Shown: positions 1 to 12,049 of the stretch, one piece after another
Layout: each line of letters begins with the position of its first letter
How positions within the stretch are numbered: position 1 is the stretch's first letter
Source of the DNA: Cyprinodon diabolis
Lineage: Eukaryota; Chordata; Actinopteri; Cyprinodontiformes; Cyprinodontidae
Reading direction: 5' to 3'
NCBI GenBank assembly: GCA_030533445.1
Contig: CM060076.1
Span: 22,678,603 to 22,742,602 of the forward strand
Length of the DNA stretch: 64,000 nucleotides
Notes under the pieces: generated by a model
What the model saw: the letters and a program-made list of their open reading frames with translations, nothing else
What the model was told of the DNA's origin: nothing
Databases searched by the model: none
Program-made: the position numbers and the translations under genes

Positions 1-200
1 ATTGCTGCTTCATCATTCTGGTGAGATGAGGAAGGTATTGTCATAATGGCGTATTGTATGCAGAATGTTGAGAAAGGAGACGATTTTAATACCATTTGGA
101 TTAAGGCTGTAACATGAAGGAAGTGAAGTGCAGTGAATACCTTCTGGACTGTACACATTGATTATCACAGAGGATGTTTGTTCCCTTTTGTTGTTGCTAG

Positions 201-3200
201 ATTGAGGGAGAGATCATAGATATGCCTGCAGGACCACAGCCTCCAAATCCAACAGCCAAGTGTCCTATCTACAGATGGAACCTGCAGCACAAGTACAGCT
301 ACACTGTAAATGCAATCAAAAATCTATTCTCCCCAAATAATACATCAAATCATCCTTGGTGTAAAACTTGTTAAATTTATCTTAGTGTATATTGATTTCT
401 ATTTTCTCCAGGACGTTCTTTTGCTCAGCCAGTTCATCAGGTCAGATGGAGGGATGCTGCCAAAGCGAATAACTGGTCTTTGTCCAGAGGAGCATCGCAA
501 GATTGCCATCTGTGTGCAGATGGCACACAGAGCTGGTGAGAGTTTGGCTGAATTAAAAAAAAAAAGGCCCACAAAAGTCATCCAATTTACTGGAAACTTT
601 TTGAACTCATTAGTGGTTTCTATACAGATTATTACAAGTAGAGCAAACAAGTGTCTGTTTTTAATTTGCGTAACATTTTAAAAGAAAAAAACTTAGAATA
701 AGCCTGGAAACATCCAGCAACGTTAATTAGATCTGAATGAATTTGAAGATGAAAATGTTCCTTTAAAAATAAGACCAAAGGGAAAAGGAACATATTTGAT
801 GTATAATACATTAAAACTTAAATAGGGTTGCCCTTTCAAGTAAACCGTTACACTGACTTTGGATTTCGGATTATAGTATTTCATTTTTAATGTCACTATT
901 GTAAAAGACAAATATTCATTATTATTAAATGTATTTTAATATTTGCAAAGAAGGATGACGATTACTCTAGTTATATAAAAATGTGAAACAAATGAAAACC
1001 TAATCCTGGGAATATTTGATATATAAAAAAAAAAACATGAAGATACAACCTCCATTTGGAGACACAAAAAATAAGAAGAAATATATCAACTTTTCTTATT
1101 ATAGATTTTAATCCAGTTCAAGAAGTAGCAAATATAAATTTCATTCCAAAAAATAAAATAAAAAACAATCCACTGGTCTTTGTTTCCAAGTTTGAAGATG
1201 TTTCGCTTCTCATCCTTAAGCTTTTTCAATTCAAAATATCAGAAATAGCGCTAGTTCCAGGTTTATATGGTAGCCCAACAAAGCCTTTGTTTTTTTGTTT
1301 TTTTTTTAGAAAACATGCAAATTGAAACGGATGAACAGGTCCACCCCTTTGCAATGGGGGTCATCTGGGTCGGTTTCTCAATGGGTTTTTGTTGTTACTT
1401 TAATATGCTAAACTCTGCTGTGGTATAAGTCTCAGATCCAAGTCTGACTTCCAACTGAACTTTATCCATAAAAAAAGTATGGCTACTATCGGATCCATTA
1501 TCAGGTAAAATAATTTTACTTCAAGGTTAATATTTTAACTTTACATATGGATACAATGAGCTGGTAGTAAGAAAGCAATAACAAGAAAATGTCTTAATTA
1601 AGAACCTGTAAAGTGAAAATGTGGGAGATTCAAGATTTGTTTTATTTAAGATTCAAGATTTCTTTGTCACCCAGCCTGTTGTGGCACTCCAGTAGGGTGA
1701 AATTTCAGTTTCGGTACAGCCCAACCAATAAAAGACAAAACACACAGACAACATACAGACACATGCACAGTATGGAACAAATTACATGTTCTTTAATGTA
1801 GCATTTACGTGGCAAGATAATCATGCTAATTTTCTGCCTTGAGAGGCCCCAATTATCATGGCCGCTCAGAAGAGAGGGGCCCTGATTATCAGGGGAGATA
1901 ATCTTGCTGTGTGTGCATATTAAGAGTGATCAGCTCTGCTGGAAAGAACATTAGGACTGTTTTTAATCACAGCTTATTGAAATCCAGCAGATTGGATTGT
2001 CCTTAACAGATATCCTATAATTTTTCATAGGCAAGCAATATTCCATAATGACTTTCAAGACTCTTTTCCTCTCTTTATTATGAGCAGTCCGGCTCTGTTT
2101 TATCATCAGACTGTTGTTGTTTTTTTAGTTGCTAACGTAGCAAAAACATGAATCATCATATACATGAACATATGTGATAAAATAAATGCTCATTTATTTC
2201 AACAGTAATGAATCAGAGAAGTTGCAGTTGAAACACTGTTATATTCATGTTTCTTAAAGACTGTTTAAAGTAGGAATACATGTCTTCTCAGTTTTTTTCA
2301 CACCACAGAAACATGTTTTATTAATCACCCATCTAAATTTGAATGTTTAAAAATCACCTAAGCATTTAAAATTAAGTATCTGGTTCAAGATTCGGTTCTA
2401 GAGCCTCAGAAACCACCAGCATCAATAATCAATCGTAACCACTCAAAAGTTCCCTTTTCTGCTGCTGCTGTTGTACAAAAGTACGTTTTAACAACATTTG
2501 AGGCGAGAATATCATACGTTTTAAGCTTCACTATATGGCCCATTTACTGATTTAAAAAGTTTAGATGTTGAGAGGACTGCGGCAATCAGAGGAGATCCAA
2601 CACTAACTGCAGCCAGGCCTAAGGTTAGTCCGTCTGCAGGAGCTCCCTTTCGGCATAGCTGGTGGGAAGTACCAATGGCTCTGATGGCATTCTTTTTTTT
2701 TTTTTTTTGGCAAAACATTCATTTAGTTTATGTTTATCTGTGTTAAAGAAAAATTCTTCCACTAGATGAAAAAATTAAGAATTTATTATTATCTAGGACT
2801 ATTAATAACAGAAGGTGAAATTAAGCTCCAGACTAGCTTTCAATGTTGTTTATCTCACGAGTACGCTTCTGTTCCAATTAGAGCTGCAACGAACTATGAT
2901 TGTTTTGCACATCAAATAATCTGTTAATTATCTTTTTGATTATTTGATTGGTAAATGTATATCAAATGGGTTAATAAGGAAGACTTTCTACAAAATTCAA
3001 CCAGGTGAAACCGAAACATTTCCACTTTAGATGTTCTGGATAGAGCATATTGACAGAAGAAACAGAAGAAGCGTACTCGTGATGTCACCACACGCTCGGC
3101 TCGTCTGGAGCTGCTTCTCATCCTGTTATTAATATCCTCTTGATAATGATAAATTCTGACTTTTTTCCTTTAGTGTGGTAATAATAATTAGCACAGTCAG

Positions 3201-4979
3201 ATAAACACAAATCAAATGAACATTTTGCCAAATAAAACAAAAAACTCCATCATAGCCAGCGGTCCTTCACATATGGCTATGCTGAGAGGGCTGCTGCAGA
3301 CAGGCTAGAATTAGACCTTGCCGCTGGGCCATATAGTGATGCCTAAAAGTATATTCACACCTCAAATGATCTTAAAACGTACTTTTATTGAACATCAGCA
3401 ACAGAAAAGAGAACTTTTAACTTAATACTCTGAGCTCCTATAGCGCTCCATTGAAAGGAGCGGAGGAGACTCATCCATGTCCTCTGACACAAAACTCTCC
3501 TCCCCTTGCATGTTTCCGCTGTCCATAGCGTTCCTTGACAGTGTCGTTTCTAAGTCGCCAATTTAGTGCTACTTGGTCCCAATGGAATTTCCCATTGGGA
3601 ACCTACTAACTCTAAGCTGCTGACTGGTTAGCAAGATGCTTCCGTAAAACCGCCCACAATCAAACTTGCTTGCGAACCTTCCACCACAACAATCCCGCCC
3701 TCTTGAACTAGACAAATCAAATTCACTTTATTAACTCGTGTAAAGTCGTGCACCACTCAGGAGAATTCGGAACTGCAACGTTTGGAACAGTCGCTTTCCT
3801 ACGACTTTAAAGTTGTGTTGAATTTCTTTGTGTTTTATGATGACCTTGTTTTTTGTAGTTTCTTTATAAAATGAATAAAAAAAAATAGAAACACATTTCA
3901 GTTAAATGTATCAGCTTCCTTGTTCTTATTCTAGCACAAATGCTAACTACGATTACAAGCACAAAATTTCTCATTTGGATTAAAATGCAATCGGATAAAC
4001 GAAAAAAAATTGGTATGTAAGATTAACATGGACCTAATCAATCGGAATAAGATGCTGATCTGAATATTCAGATATTAGCTAGCCACATTGTTGATGTGGG
4101 TTAGCATTCCTCATTAAGAATAACTTGATCCTAATGAGTGTTTACATCGCTGTTCAGATTGTCAATCAGTTTAAACCAGCCTTCATTTGGATTACAATTT
4201 CATTCCAGTTCTGTTAAATCTGATCAGAATATAATAATACGTTTTGAGTTCGATCAGCTGTTTTCCCCAATCGCATATTATTATGTAAACATAGTGACTG
4301 TAATATGTCAGTGTGCCTCTAGGGTGCTACGATGGCAGGGTAAACCATGTGACCCATGTATGGTGGTAGTCCTCAACGTGGCTGTCAGGGCTTCTAGTTT
4401 TGGACCGTTGACCTTCACTACATGTCTTTTCCCCACTCTTATTCCCATTTCCTGTCTGATCACTTTCAAAGATTAAAAAAAAAGGCCAGTTGTGCCTAAG
4501 CGTACTGCATCTGTGTATGTCTCAATATCTTTAACATCTGTGGGCTGTTCCTGGTTCCAAATGCTCACTTAAAAGGAAATCTTAAGTTCTGAGACTATTT
4601 ATGTTTCTCATTGCTGGAAGTAATACATCTTCTTTATTGTCTGTGTTGAAGGTCTGCTCCCTGACCACAGACCCAGACTTCCAGAGAGTCATGTCCCAAA
4701 GAGGACCAAGCCCCAATTGAACAGGTGCTGCTCTGCTGCTACATCTTTTGTTTTACCTCCATTATTTCCCCTCTTTGCCTTTGAGTGGGTTTAATGCTAT
4801 AAAACATTATTTCACATCTGTGTTTGGTTTACAGATACTTGACTCGCTGGTCCATTACCTCAGTGAAACCCATCTATAAAAAGGGACTGAAGTGGTGCAA
4901 GAAGCGCATGGATGTTGGTCACCCGGCACTGAGGAACAATGTGCGGTACGGTGTGAAGCCGCTTTATATAAAGCACTGA
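201..4979 (+). CDS. mrps18a: Mitochondrial ribosomal protein mL66 (MRPS18A), 3' part
   Basis: This encodes a bS18-family protein of the large mitoribosomal subunit, used in mitochondrial translation. Coding exons are 201-305, 412-535, 4652-4724 and 4835-4979, all with AG/GT borders and consistent phase, ending in TGA at 4977-4979. The reading contains [14 protein letters not shown], then [20 protein letters not shown], then [18 protein letters not shown] and a lysine-rich end, all characteristic of MRPS18A. The start codon and mitochondrial targeting peptide lie left of the window, so the gene is partial. The CPIC motif known from mammalian MRPS18A reads CPIY here. An AATAAA at 5250-5255 is the likely poly(A) signal. 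The gene converges on rsph9, as in mammals. Identity is firm; the first exons are not visible. Confidence 0.93.
536..4651 (+). other. Large mrps18a intron, repeat-bearing
   Basis: This 4.1 kb intron has no coding exon I can recognise. It holds an imperfect inverted repeat at about 2450-3425 (listed separately). Inside the loop, at about 2880, is a segment starting TAGAGCTGCAACGAA, a motif typical of dispersed fish DNA repeats. Short open frames here (for example at 1056-1325 and 4138-4476) are AT-rich, have no domain similarity and are judged to be chance. Confidence 0.6.
2450..3425. repeat. Imperfect fold-back (inverted repeat) element
   Basis: The left arm (about 2450-2800) and the right arm (about 3135-3425) are diverged reverse complements. 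Shared blocks, in order, are AAAGTTC..CTTTTCTG, AAAAGTACGTTTTAA, CATTTGAGG, CACTATATGGCCCA, GTCTGCAG, a GGCAAAA..TTCATTT block and GTTTATCTG. Between them is a loop of about 330 bp. It looks like a decayed DNA transposon with long arms, or two opposed copies of one repeat. I found no clear target-site duplication. Confidence 0.6.
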
Positions 4980-5249
4980 AGGACAGGTCCATACAACAGC
5001 TGGAGGATGGATCTTTATATTACCCTGGATTTATGTCATAAAGGCGTGGCAGAAGACTGAAGACTGACTTTTGTTTATTCATCTGCATCAGACCTTTATT
5101 GAGTCATATCCAGCCCCACCCTGAACCATCTTATCTAACTATCAAAACATTCTACAACAACTTCATGTCACCAACCACTGGGGTCCGTGTTACACTTTCA
5201 AAGTAGGTGGTATGTTGACTGTGCAAACTTGACACAAAACAGATGTTTA

Positions 5250-5255
5250 AATAAA
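5250..5255 (+). promoter_or_regulatory. Poly(A) signal of mrps18a
   Basis: AATAAA lies 271 bp after the mrps18a stop codon and is followed by a T/C-rich stretch. Two AATAAA hexamers on the opposite strand (5074-5079 and 5095-5100) could serve rsph9. Confidence 0.55.
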
Positions 5256-5425
5256 ATGTCAATGTTTACTCTCTCTCTCCCCTCGTGTTTACTGTGAAGC
5301 AATAGCTTTTTTTTTTTTTTTAAGGGAACAGAGCTCATTGTTAACTGATTATAGTTACTCTTAAGACAAGAAAATGAAAAAGTTAGTTTAAATAAAAATG
5401 CAGCAATAGGAAATCATTCTTTCTT

Positions 5426-7069
5426 TTACAGCTTGAAAGGAAGGTCAATGTTTTTCATTCCGAAGCCAATGTAGATGTATCCATGCTGTGGCGTCATTGG
5501 CACATGGTAGAAAGTGAGTCCAGGCCACAGGAGGCTGCGCAGAACACACACTCTGCTGGCACACTCAAACTGAAGACTCCACGATCCTAAACGCAAACAG
5601 AGCAGACCTGTAAACAGTTGGCATGAAATCACAGGAAGTGGCTACCTCCTGCTCTCTGCATTGAAGTAAAGCCTGCAGTAATCTTTGGGAAAACCATCTT
5701 GTTCACATGCAAGAAACTGCCAAGGGATACACCAATAAATCATCCCTTTGTGCTTTTTGATGTTTACCGTCTAGCCTGTTTCTCTGCGCGCTTGGGTGGG
5801 ACCATAAACATGAAGGACATGGGAGTTGAACGAGAACGGGATTGGCTATTATGAAAACACTTGATAACACAAAGGGAGGCGATTCTGATCAATGAGCCAG
5901 CTTTTTTCAACTGTTGCTTTTGGACTTGTCTGCAAACATGATGCAACTCCAAGTAAAATTGCAATTTAGGTTTCTTCATTTTGTGAGATTCATAGTAAAT
6001 GAAGATGTGAAAGGCAAGGGAGCAGAGGTTGTTGGAACAGATCTCTATCTCCCCCCCCTAAGCGATTTTGGGATTGTTTCCAAATATGCCCTCTCCATCT
6101 TTTTCAGTCTGTTTTATTTGCACTGAAGCAGCTGCGTGCTGTCTGCTGTAGTGATGCGCTGCTCGCATAAACAAATGCACATGTGGAAGCTCTCTTGAAG
6201 CGAACATCTGCTATATGTTTACTTGCGGGTGCTAAACATTTCTTCAAGTCGTCTGACATCCACATATTTTACACCCAGGGCTTCACTATGCATGGTCGCT
6301 CTGGGCTGGATGGGATCCAGCGACAAACCTTACTGTCATGTCGACATGACTCTGCATAACCAAAATCGCATGACTGCCTGTACAGTATTTGCGGTTTAAT
6401 ATTTGCCTTCTGGATTTAGCCGCTCTTTCCATTACATGGAACTTTCTGAGGGCCAGAATGTGCTGTCAGCATTAAACTGATCCTATTAAATGCAGCTATC
6501 CATCTCTTTACAGCTACAGTTTTCATACTAAGAGGAATATTTCTGGTTTATTTCAGGCTTTTACAGAGTGAATTCAAGAATAGAGGTCTTAAGAATTTAG
6601 ATTAAAAAAATTAGTCTGAATCCTTGACTATTGAATACAAATTTGCAAAACAAAGAATCGTAAAATAATTCTAGAAAGTCTCTAAAAAGCTGCAAAAGCT
6701 TGGAGTGAAACTCATCAGTTAAATCCCTGAATGGAACAATCTTACTAGTAATAATTAACGAAAAATCTGCAAAGCTACACTGATATCCTGGATAAGTTTT
6801 GCCTTGCAAAATTGTATTATATTAGGAATGTATCTGATAGAACAACACAATATAGTCTGATTTTAAGCAGAAATTTAGATATTTATATTTTTTTTGCATA
6901 GAAATATGAGAAGAATATAATGTCATTGTATTACTCCTTGACTCAGATACCTCTAATCAAACTTTAATGCAACCATTTACTTTTAGAAGTCAGTTTATAA
7001 AGATCAGAGAGCTTCTGCAACAGATCATATATTAAATTTTGAAGAAGTTTAAAGCAGGATTAGGTGGAA

Positions 7070-7105
<36 letters not shown>

Positions 7106-9426
7106 CCTAAGAAAGACCATGGTGCAACCTAAAAAATCAAAAATATATGGTCATCAACCTGGACCAGGCAGGCTGGGGAATAGGAGCACACATCATAGAG
7201 GACTATAAAGCCAATGGTGACTTGAGGAGCTACAAAAATCCACAGTTCAGGTGGAACAATCGGTTAAAACAGAAACCATAGACAATGTAATAACTTGTAA
7301 TAACTTTTTAAACGTTATTTAAAAAGTTTTATACCAGGTATCAATTTCTACTATCACTTCACGACTATATGCTGAATTTCTTAGCAAATTATTAATAATA
7401 CCAATAATAGGGATTGAAATCAGAGTTCCAAATGTTATAGAATAGAGACAAAATCCAAAAGGCATCTATGAATGTTAGCCTCTGCAAGTCAGATTACAGT
7501 ATATTTTTGTCAGATCTGACCTAGGTACTCTTTTAAAGGGTGAAAAAGTAATTGCAACAAGTCCTGTGTTTTTTTTTCCTCTGTTATACAATAATCTGTG
7601 GTAAGAGAAATGCATCTTTACCTTTAGGAATGTCATCACTGAGGGCATCCAGAAAATCGATGGCTGGACTCCATTCCCCCATATCTGTGATGGATTTCTT
7701 GTTTCCTGTCTTCCGTTCACGGAAGTGTAGATAATTCTCAAGCCTCCTCGCTTCTGATTCAGAAAGACCTAAGAATAAACACAAAACTTTTAAATGTAAC
7801 TAAAACAAAACAAGGATGTAGCTCTATACACAAACCTGCCTAGATATTACAAAGATGATGTATCCTTGAAATATGTATACCCACTTCAAACAGTTATGAC
7901 TCAAAGGCTCTAAAACAGAGGATGTCATTTACATGATGATGAATAAGACGGAGGAATCTGTACCACAATTTACAGCACATTTACCTTCAAAGCTGCGGTT
8001 CATCTGGACATGACCAAGTGGATGCCTGATGAAGGCGCCTCTGGGTACCACAGACACGTCTTCATCAATAAGATGAACAGTCACTGCCAGCCTCTTCTCC
8101 TCATTCACCCTGATCTGGAAACAATATGGAGGAATGCAACTATTTTATTTCAGAATTAGAAAATCACTCAGACGTGTTTTAAAACGAGAAAGGAAAAGCT
8201 AACAGACAATGCAAGAAAATATCTAACTTTGGTCGTTTAGAGAGCCAAAACCTGTTAGTGTTTGTTAGGGCATCAAAGCATTTGGTTTAAATAATTGAAT
8301 GAATATCTGCGCAGTGTAGGACAGGGAAAGAGCTAGATTGGGGGCCAGAGGTGGCCACGGCCACCCCTAGCAGTAATAATCTCAAGTGGAATAGTGAAAA
8401 CATTTACATTTTTTGTGGTTAATTATGCACATCAATATACTAACATCAAAGATGATAAGTACAGAATTCATTCTCTTTTCAGAACTAGATTTTGTGTTTT
8501 ATGGGGTAAAAAGAAAATTATGTGTCTGCAAGTCATCTAGGAGTCTTCAGTGAAATCAAAGCTAAATAACAGTTTTAATAAAAACTTATCAAATAATCAA
8601 TTTATGTAGATATAAGTGCTTGTAAATATCCATTTTATGCAGAATGTTTATTGATACAAGTAGGTAAGTAATGACAATGGAAAAGATTTACGCCCCAGAA
8701 CTAAAAACTGAAAGAATTTTATCCACTATACCTTTTATCTAGAAATTATAGATGTTTAAATATATTCGTATATTTGTTAGTAAAGTCTGTGGGAAAATAT
8801 AGTTTGTCTTTATTTAGAAAATATGGATGATCAGATTTGCTGTATTTCTTATTTTGAATGAGAAATGATCAAATAGTTTATATTCTGTAAATTAAAAAAG
8901 CTCAAACTTTCCCATCTAAATGACTCCTAGGGCATTGAAACATGAGACAAACCTACCACCTCCTCCCCCTCTGCAGCCTCTTCTCCACCTCCATGGCTGT
9001 GGATCTGTTCATACACAAAAGAGGGTTCTCCTATGAAATGACCCCTGACCGCTCTGGACACGTCTTCAATCATAGACTCAGTGACCATGGGAAGAAGGAA
9101 CCAATCCATGCAGTCAAGGCTTAAAGAGACAGATCAAAAACAACAAATAATGAAAACCAGGGAAAAGTTAAAATAATTAGAGGAACTTTGTGTTCCTACC
9201 TGTACAGATATTTCCGATCCTTTATTTCAGATTCACCTCTCCCTTGAGCTATGAAGTAGTTCTCCTGTATTCCCAATATTTTGCCCCATAACATGACCCG
9301 TTGGAACTTGTACTTTTTCTTCAGGATCAACAGGGACGTTTGAAAAGCGATTCTCTGCTCAACAGTTAAAACATGTCCGCTGCTGGCAACGAGGTCCAGA
9401 GAATAGTAAAGAGAACAAATATCCAT
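5426..9426 (-). CDS. rsph9: Radial spoke head protein 9 (RSPH9), complete
   Basis: RSPH9 is a component of the radial spoke head in motile 9+2 cilia and flagella. Coding exons on the minus strand are 9200-9426, 8957-9119, 7985-8114, 7622-7768 and 5426-5586. Together they give 828 nt, 275 residues plus stop, essentially the length of the human protein. Recognisable stretches are LLILKKKYKFQRVMLWGKIL and YFIAQG (exon 1), LDCMDWFLLP (exon 2), VVPRGAFIRHPLGHVQMNRS (exon 3), IDFLDALSDDIPKG (exon 4) and VLRSLLWPGLTFYH with YIYIGFGMKNIDLPF (exon 5). The ATG at 9424-9426 is chosen because MDICSLYYSLDL lines up with the known N-terminus. The gene is tail to tail with mrps18a, conserved synteny with human 6p21.1. 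X-box-like sites lie upstream. No broken feature is seen. Confidence 0.96.
6880..7270 (+). mobile_element. Tc1-like transposon relic
   Basis: This degenerate segment in rsph9 intron 4 keeps the layout of a common fish Tc1-like family: a TACTCCTTGACTCAGATACC-type stretch, GAAGTTTAAAGCAGGATTAG, and a helix-turn-helix-era GAGCTACAAAAATCCACAG segment. It is interrupted by a (TA)n run at about 7079-7105. No reading frame survives. The family assignment comes from recognised sequence, not alignment. Confidence 0.5.
8327..8870 (-). mobile_element. Non-autonomous hAT-like MITE copy
   Basis: Lying in rsph9 intron 2, this is a reverse-orientation diverged copy of the element at 50443-51137. Both carry GCTAGAT..GGGGGCCAG.GGTGGCCA at one end and share internal AT-rich stretches (ATTTATGTAGATATAAGTGC region here). 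One terminal repeat is eroded. It has no coding capacity. Confidence 0.55.
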
Positions 9427-9539
9427 TGATCCACTGCTGCGCACAGCGGCACCTGGACTTTATAAAAAAAAAATTAAATAAAATGAACTAAACCAGCATA
9501 CAAGCTAGTTAAAACGGACACTCTCCGGGCGTTATTTTG

Positions 9540-9577
9540 GTTGCTACTGACAACAAAACAACGTTGCTATAGTGACC
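9540..9577. promoter_or_regulatory. Candidate RFX X-box sites upstream of rsph9
   Basis: GTTGCTACTGACAAC (9540-9554) and GTTGCTATAGTGACC (9563-9577) resemble the imperfect inverted repeat GTTGCC-ATGG-CAAC bound by RFX factors. They lie 114-151 bp upstream of the rsph9 ATG. RFX/FOXJ1 control of motile-cilium genes is established. That these sites are used is inference, and each differs from consensus in one half. Confidence 0.4.
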
Positions 9578-10036
9578 GGTCTTCATACTTTATTTTGGTT
9601 GGTTAAAATGATATCTCTACGTTTACACGACCACACGCATTAGAAAATAATATTACAACGAACAATTCTTTTTTTATCTACAAATGCGATTGAAAATTAC
9701 GGCTGTATTAAGATAATAACCTATATCCAAGATATAAAGACAAAAAAAAAAAAAAAAAAAAAAAAAACGACAATCGAAAAAAATAAGGCACAGCTTAACT
9801 TAGTAAAGTGTTTGATTCAGTAAAGATTCAGAGGGAGAAAAGCCGACAGAGAGAATCCAGTAGAAAGGGGGAAAAGATAAAAAATAAATAAATAATAATA
9901 ATAATAATGATGTTTAACTCATCTATCGCATTTTTTTGTATCAAAAACGTACGTGAATTTAACAATAATGTTATGGAGTGTGCAGATTTATTTATTTTTT
10001 CCTGTATTGGGTAAAGTTATATTAAAGTTATATTTT

Positions 10037-10079
10037 CTCCAGGCTGGTCTCCCAGCCTGGAGACCAGCGTCTGACGTCA
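10037..10079. promoter_or_regulatory. CRE palindrome beside overlapping hairpins
   Basis: A perfect TGACGTCA (10072-10079), the CREB/ATF site, follows two overlapping perfect inverted repeats: CTCCAGGCTGG/CCAGCCTGGAG (10037-10047 and 10052-10062) and GCTGGTCTC/GAGACCAGC (10043-10051 and 10060-10068). They are about 0.6 kb upstream of rsph9. No gene start is recognised on the other side. Confidence 0.35.
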
Positions 10080-10299
10080 TTTCCCACGGGATCATGCGTA
10101 GACCCTGACGCAGGCAGGGCCTCCCACACACTGTGAATTAGTCCTGATGTCAGATCCAATGACTGTGCTTGTGATTAATGTAATGATTTAGCCTGAATCA
10201 TATCCCGGAAACTTAAGTCACTGGAACATAATTGTAGTCACTTTTACTCTTTTGGCATAGCAACAAAGATGAAATTGACTACTTATTCTAACTGTAGAG

Positions 10300-11681
10300 C
10301 AGAGATGTAAAGTAACAACGTATAAATACTTTGTTACTGTACTTAAGTACACTATTTAGGTATCTATACTTTACTCCATTACTTCTACTCATTACATTTT
10401 CACACAAGTATCTGTACTTTCTATTCCTTACATTTTTAAAACACGTTAGTTGCGGCTTTGGTTTAATGTTTCTAAATATTTGTTTCACATCATATGCGCC
10501 ATCCAATGCAGATCATTGGTGCCAACCACATCTAGAGAAAACTAGTGTAATTGGATGAGTCATATAACGCAAACACTCATTGGTTAGCTAAAGGAAATCA
10601 TCAGAAGCAAGCAGGTGTTCTTCAAACGTGAATTGTCTATGCCATGCTACAATGTAGGATTCAGAAAAAGATGTTGAAATGTCTGAAAGGTCGGACACAG
10701 GCGAGAGCGTATCGCGAGATGGAGACGGAGACCAACAAGACCTCCCTCATCCTTGGCCATATCTCAAAGAATTTTTTGAAATAGTCGAAATATTAAGCTT
10801 TCAATTCATATAGTGGCATCTGTCGTTTTTTTTAAAAGGTTACTTTATACTTTTATACTTTAAGTGGTTTTTGGAGCACATACTTTTTCACTTTTACTTG
10901 AGTAAAGAGGTCAAGTGGATAATTCAACTTCTACCAGAGTGTTTTTACAATGCAGTATATATACTTCTACTCAAGTAACAAATGTGTGTACAGTACTTTT
11001 GACACCACTGATGGAACCCAACTGATTTATGTGGAATAATGAGTTGCTACTTTCAAAAGTGTAATCACTCTAATTTGTGTATTTTTATGTATTTAAAATA
11101 AAACTAGCTATTTCTGCAATTGTTACTACACTATTAGATGCTTTTTTCAAAGCTGTTCAACATATTTCTTGAAATAAACAAGCAAGTTTTGAATAAAAAA
11201 AAAAACAGCGTTTTGTGGACAGTATTCAGTTGCAAATAGGATAGCGTACTTACTTACTCTGAAAATAATCGTGTTAATTGCAGAATTGGGGGCTTCTAAC
11301 AACTACTTCCCCAAATATCCAAGATCACCTACAGGCAGTTCGAACCATTTAGAATCTGCAGAAATAAACTGTTAAAAGATTAACTAATAACAAACTGGAT
11401 AATTTAAAATTGTAAAAGGTTTCTCTGGCCCCTGAATACAGCAGAATTTTTTGAAATAGTCGAAAAATTTAGCTTTTCATTCATATAGTGGCATCTGGCT
11501 GTTTTTTTTTAAAGGTTACTTTATACTTTTATATTTTAAGTAGTTTTTGGAGCACATACTTTTTCACTTTTACTTGAGTAAAGAGGAAAAGTTGATGCTT
11601 CAACTTTTAGCAGAGTGTTTTTACAATGCAGTATCTATACTTCTACTTAAGTAACAAATGTGTGTACTTTTGACGCTACTG
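10300..11681 (+). mobile_element. Composite non-autonomous hAT element
   Basis: The left end CAGAGATGTAAAGTAAC and the right end (reverse complement CAGTAGCGTCAAAAGTAC) are terminal inverted repeats. The 8-bp direct repeat CTGTAGAG at 10292-10299 and 11682-11689 is a perfect hAT-size target-site duplication. A second right terminus ends at 11010, and the segment 10768-11010 recurs at 11442-11681. The unit is therefore one full element, a 430-bp spacer and a second 3' half. ATG 10679 to TAG 10813 encodes 44 residues containing DLPHPWPYLKEFFEIV, which resembles the start of BED-type hAT transposases. It derives from an autonomous hAT by internal deletion. Confidence 0.72.
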
Positions 11682-12049
11682 CTGTAGAGGGGGCAAAGCT
11701 TGAAAGTAATGAATGTCTTGTCAAGTCTTTTGCAGGTTTTGCTTTTCTTCCACGATTGTCCTACATTAGCACTATCCATTTTCACATCAACTCTTACAGT
11801 CTTTTCTATATCTGCTATAAAACAATACTGCTACCACTACCAGTAGGGATACACCCTTAAAAATATAACGTCAAACAAAAGGTTTTACATGCAGGCCATA
11901 TAATAAGTGAAAAAAAGAGTATTTCTGAACAAATTTGACCTCTTCGAATGTTGGTAAAGATCTTGGTTTAAATCATGTTCTTGAACATGTTATGGCCTCA
12001 TGCTCAAAAAAATCTTTTCGGTTATTTTAATGGTAGTTTATATGTGATG

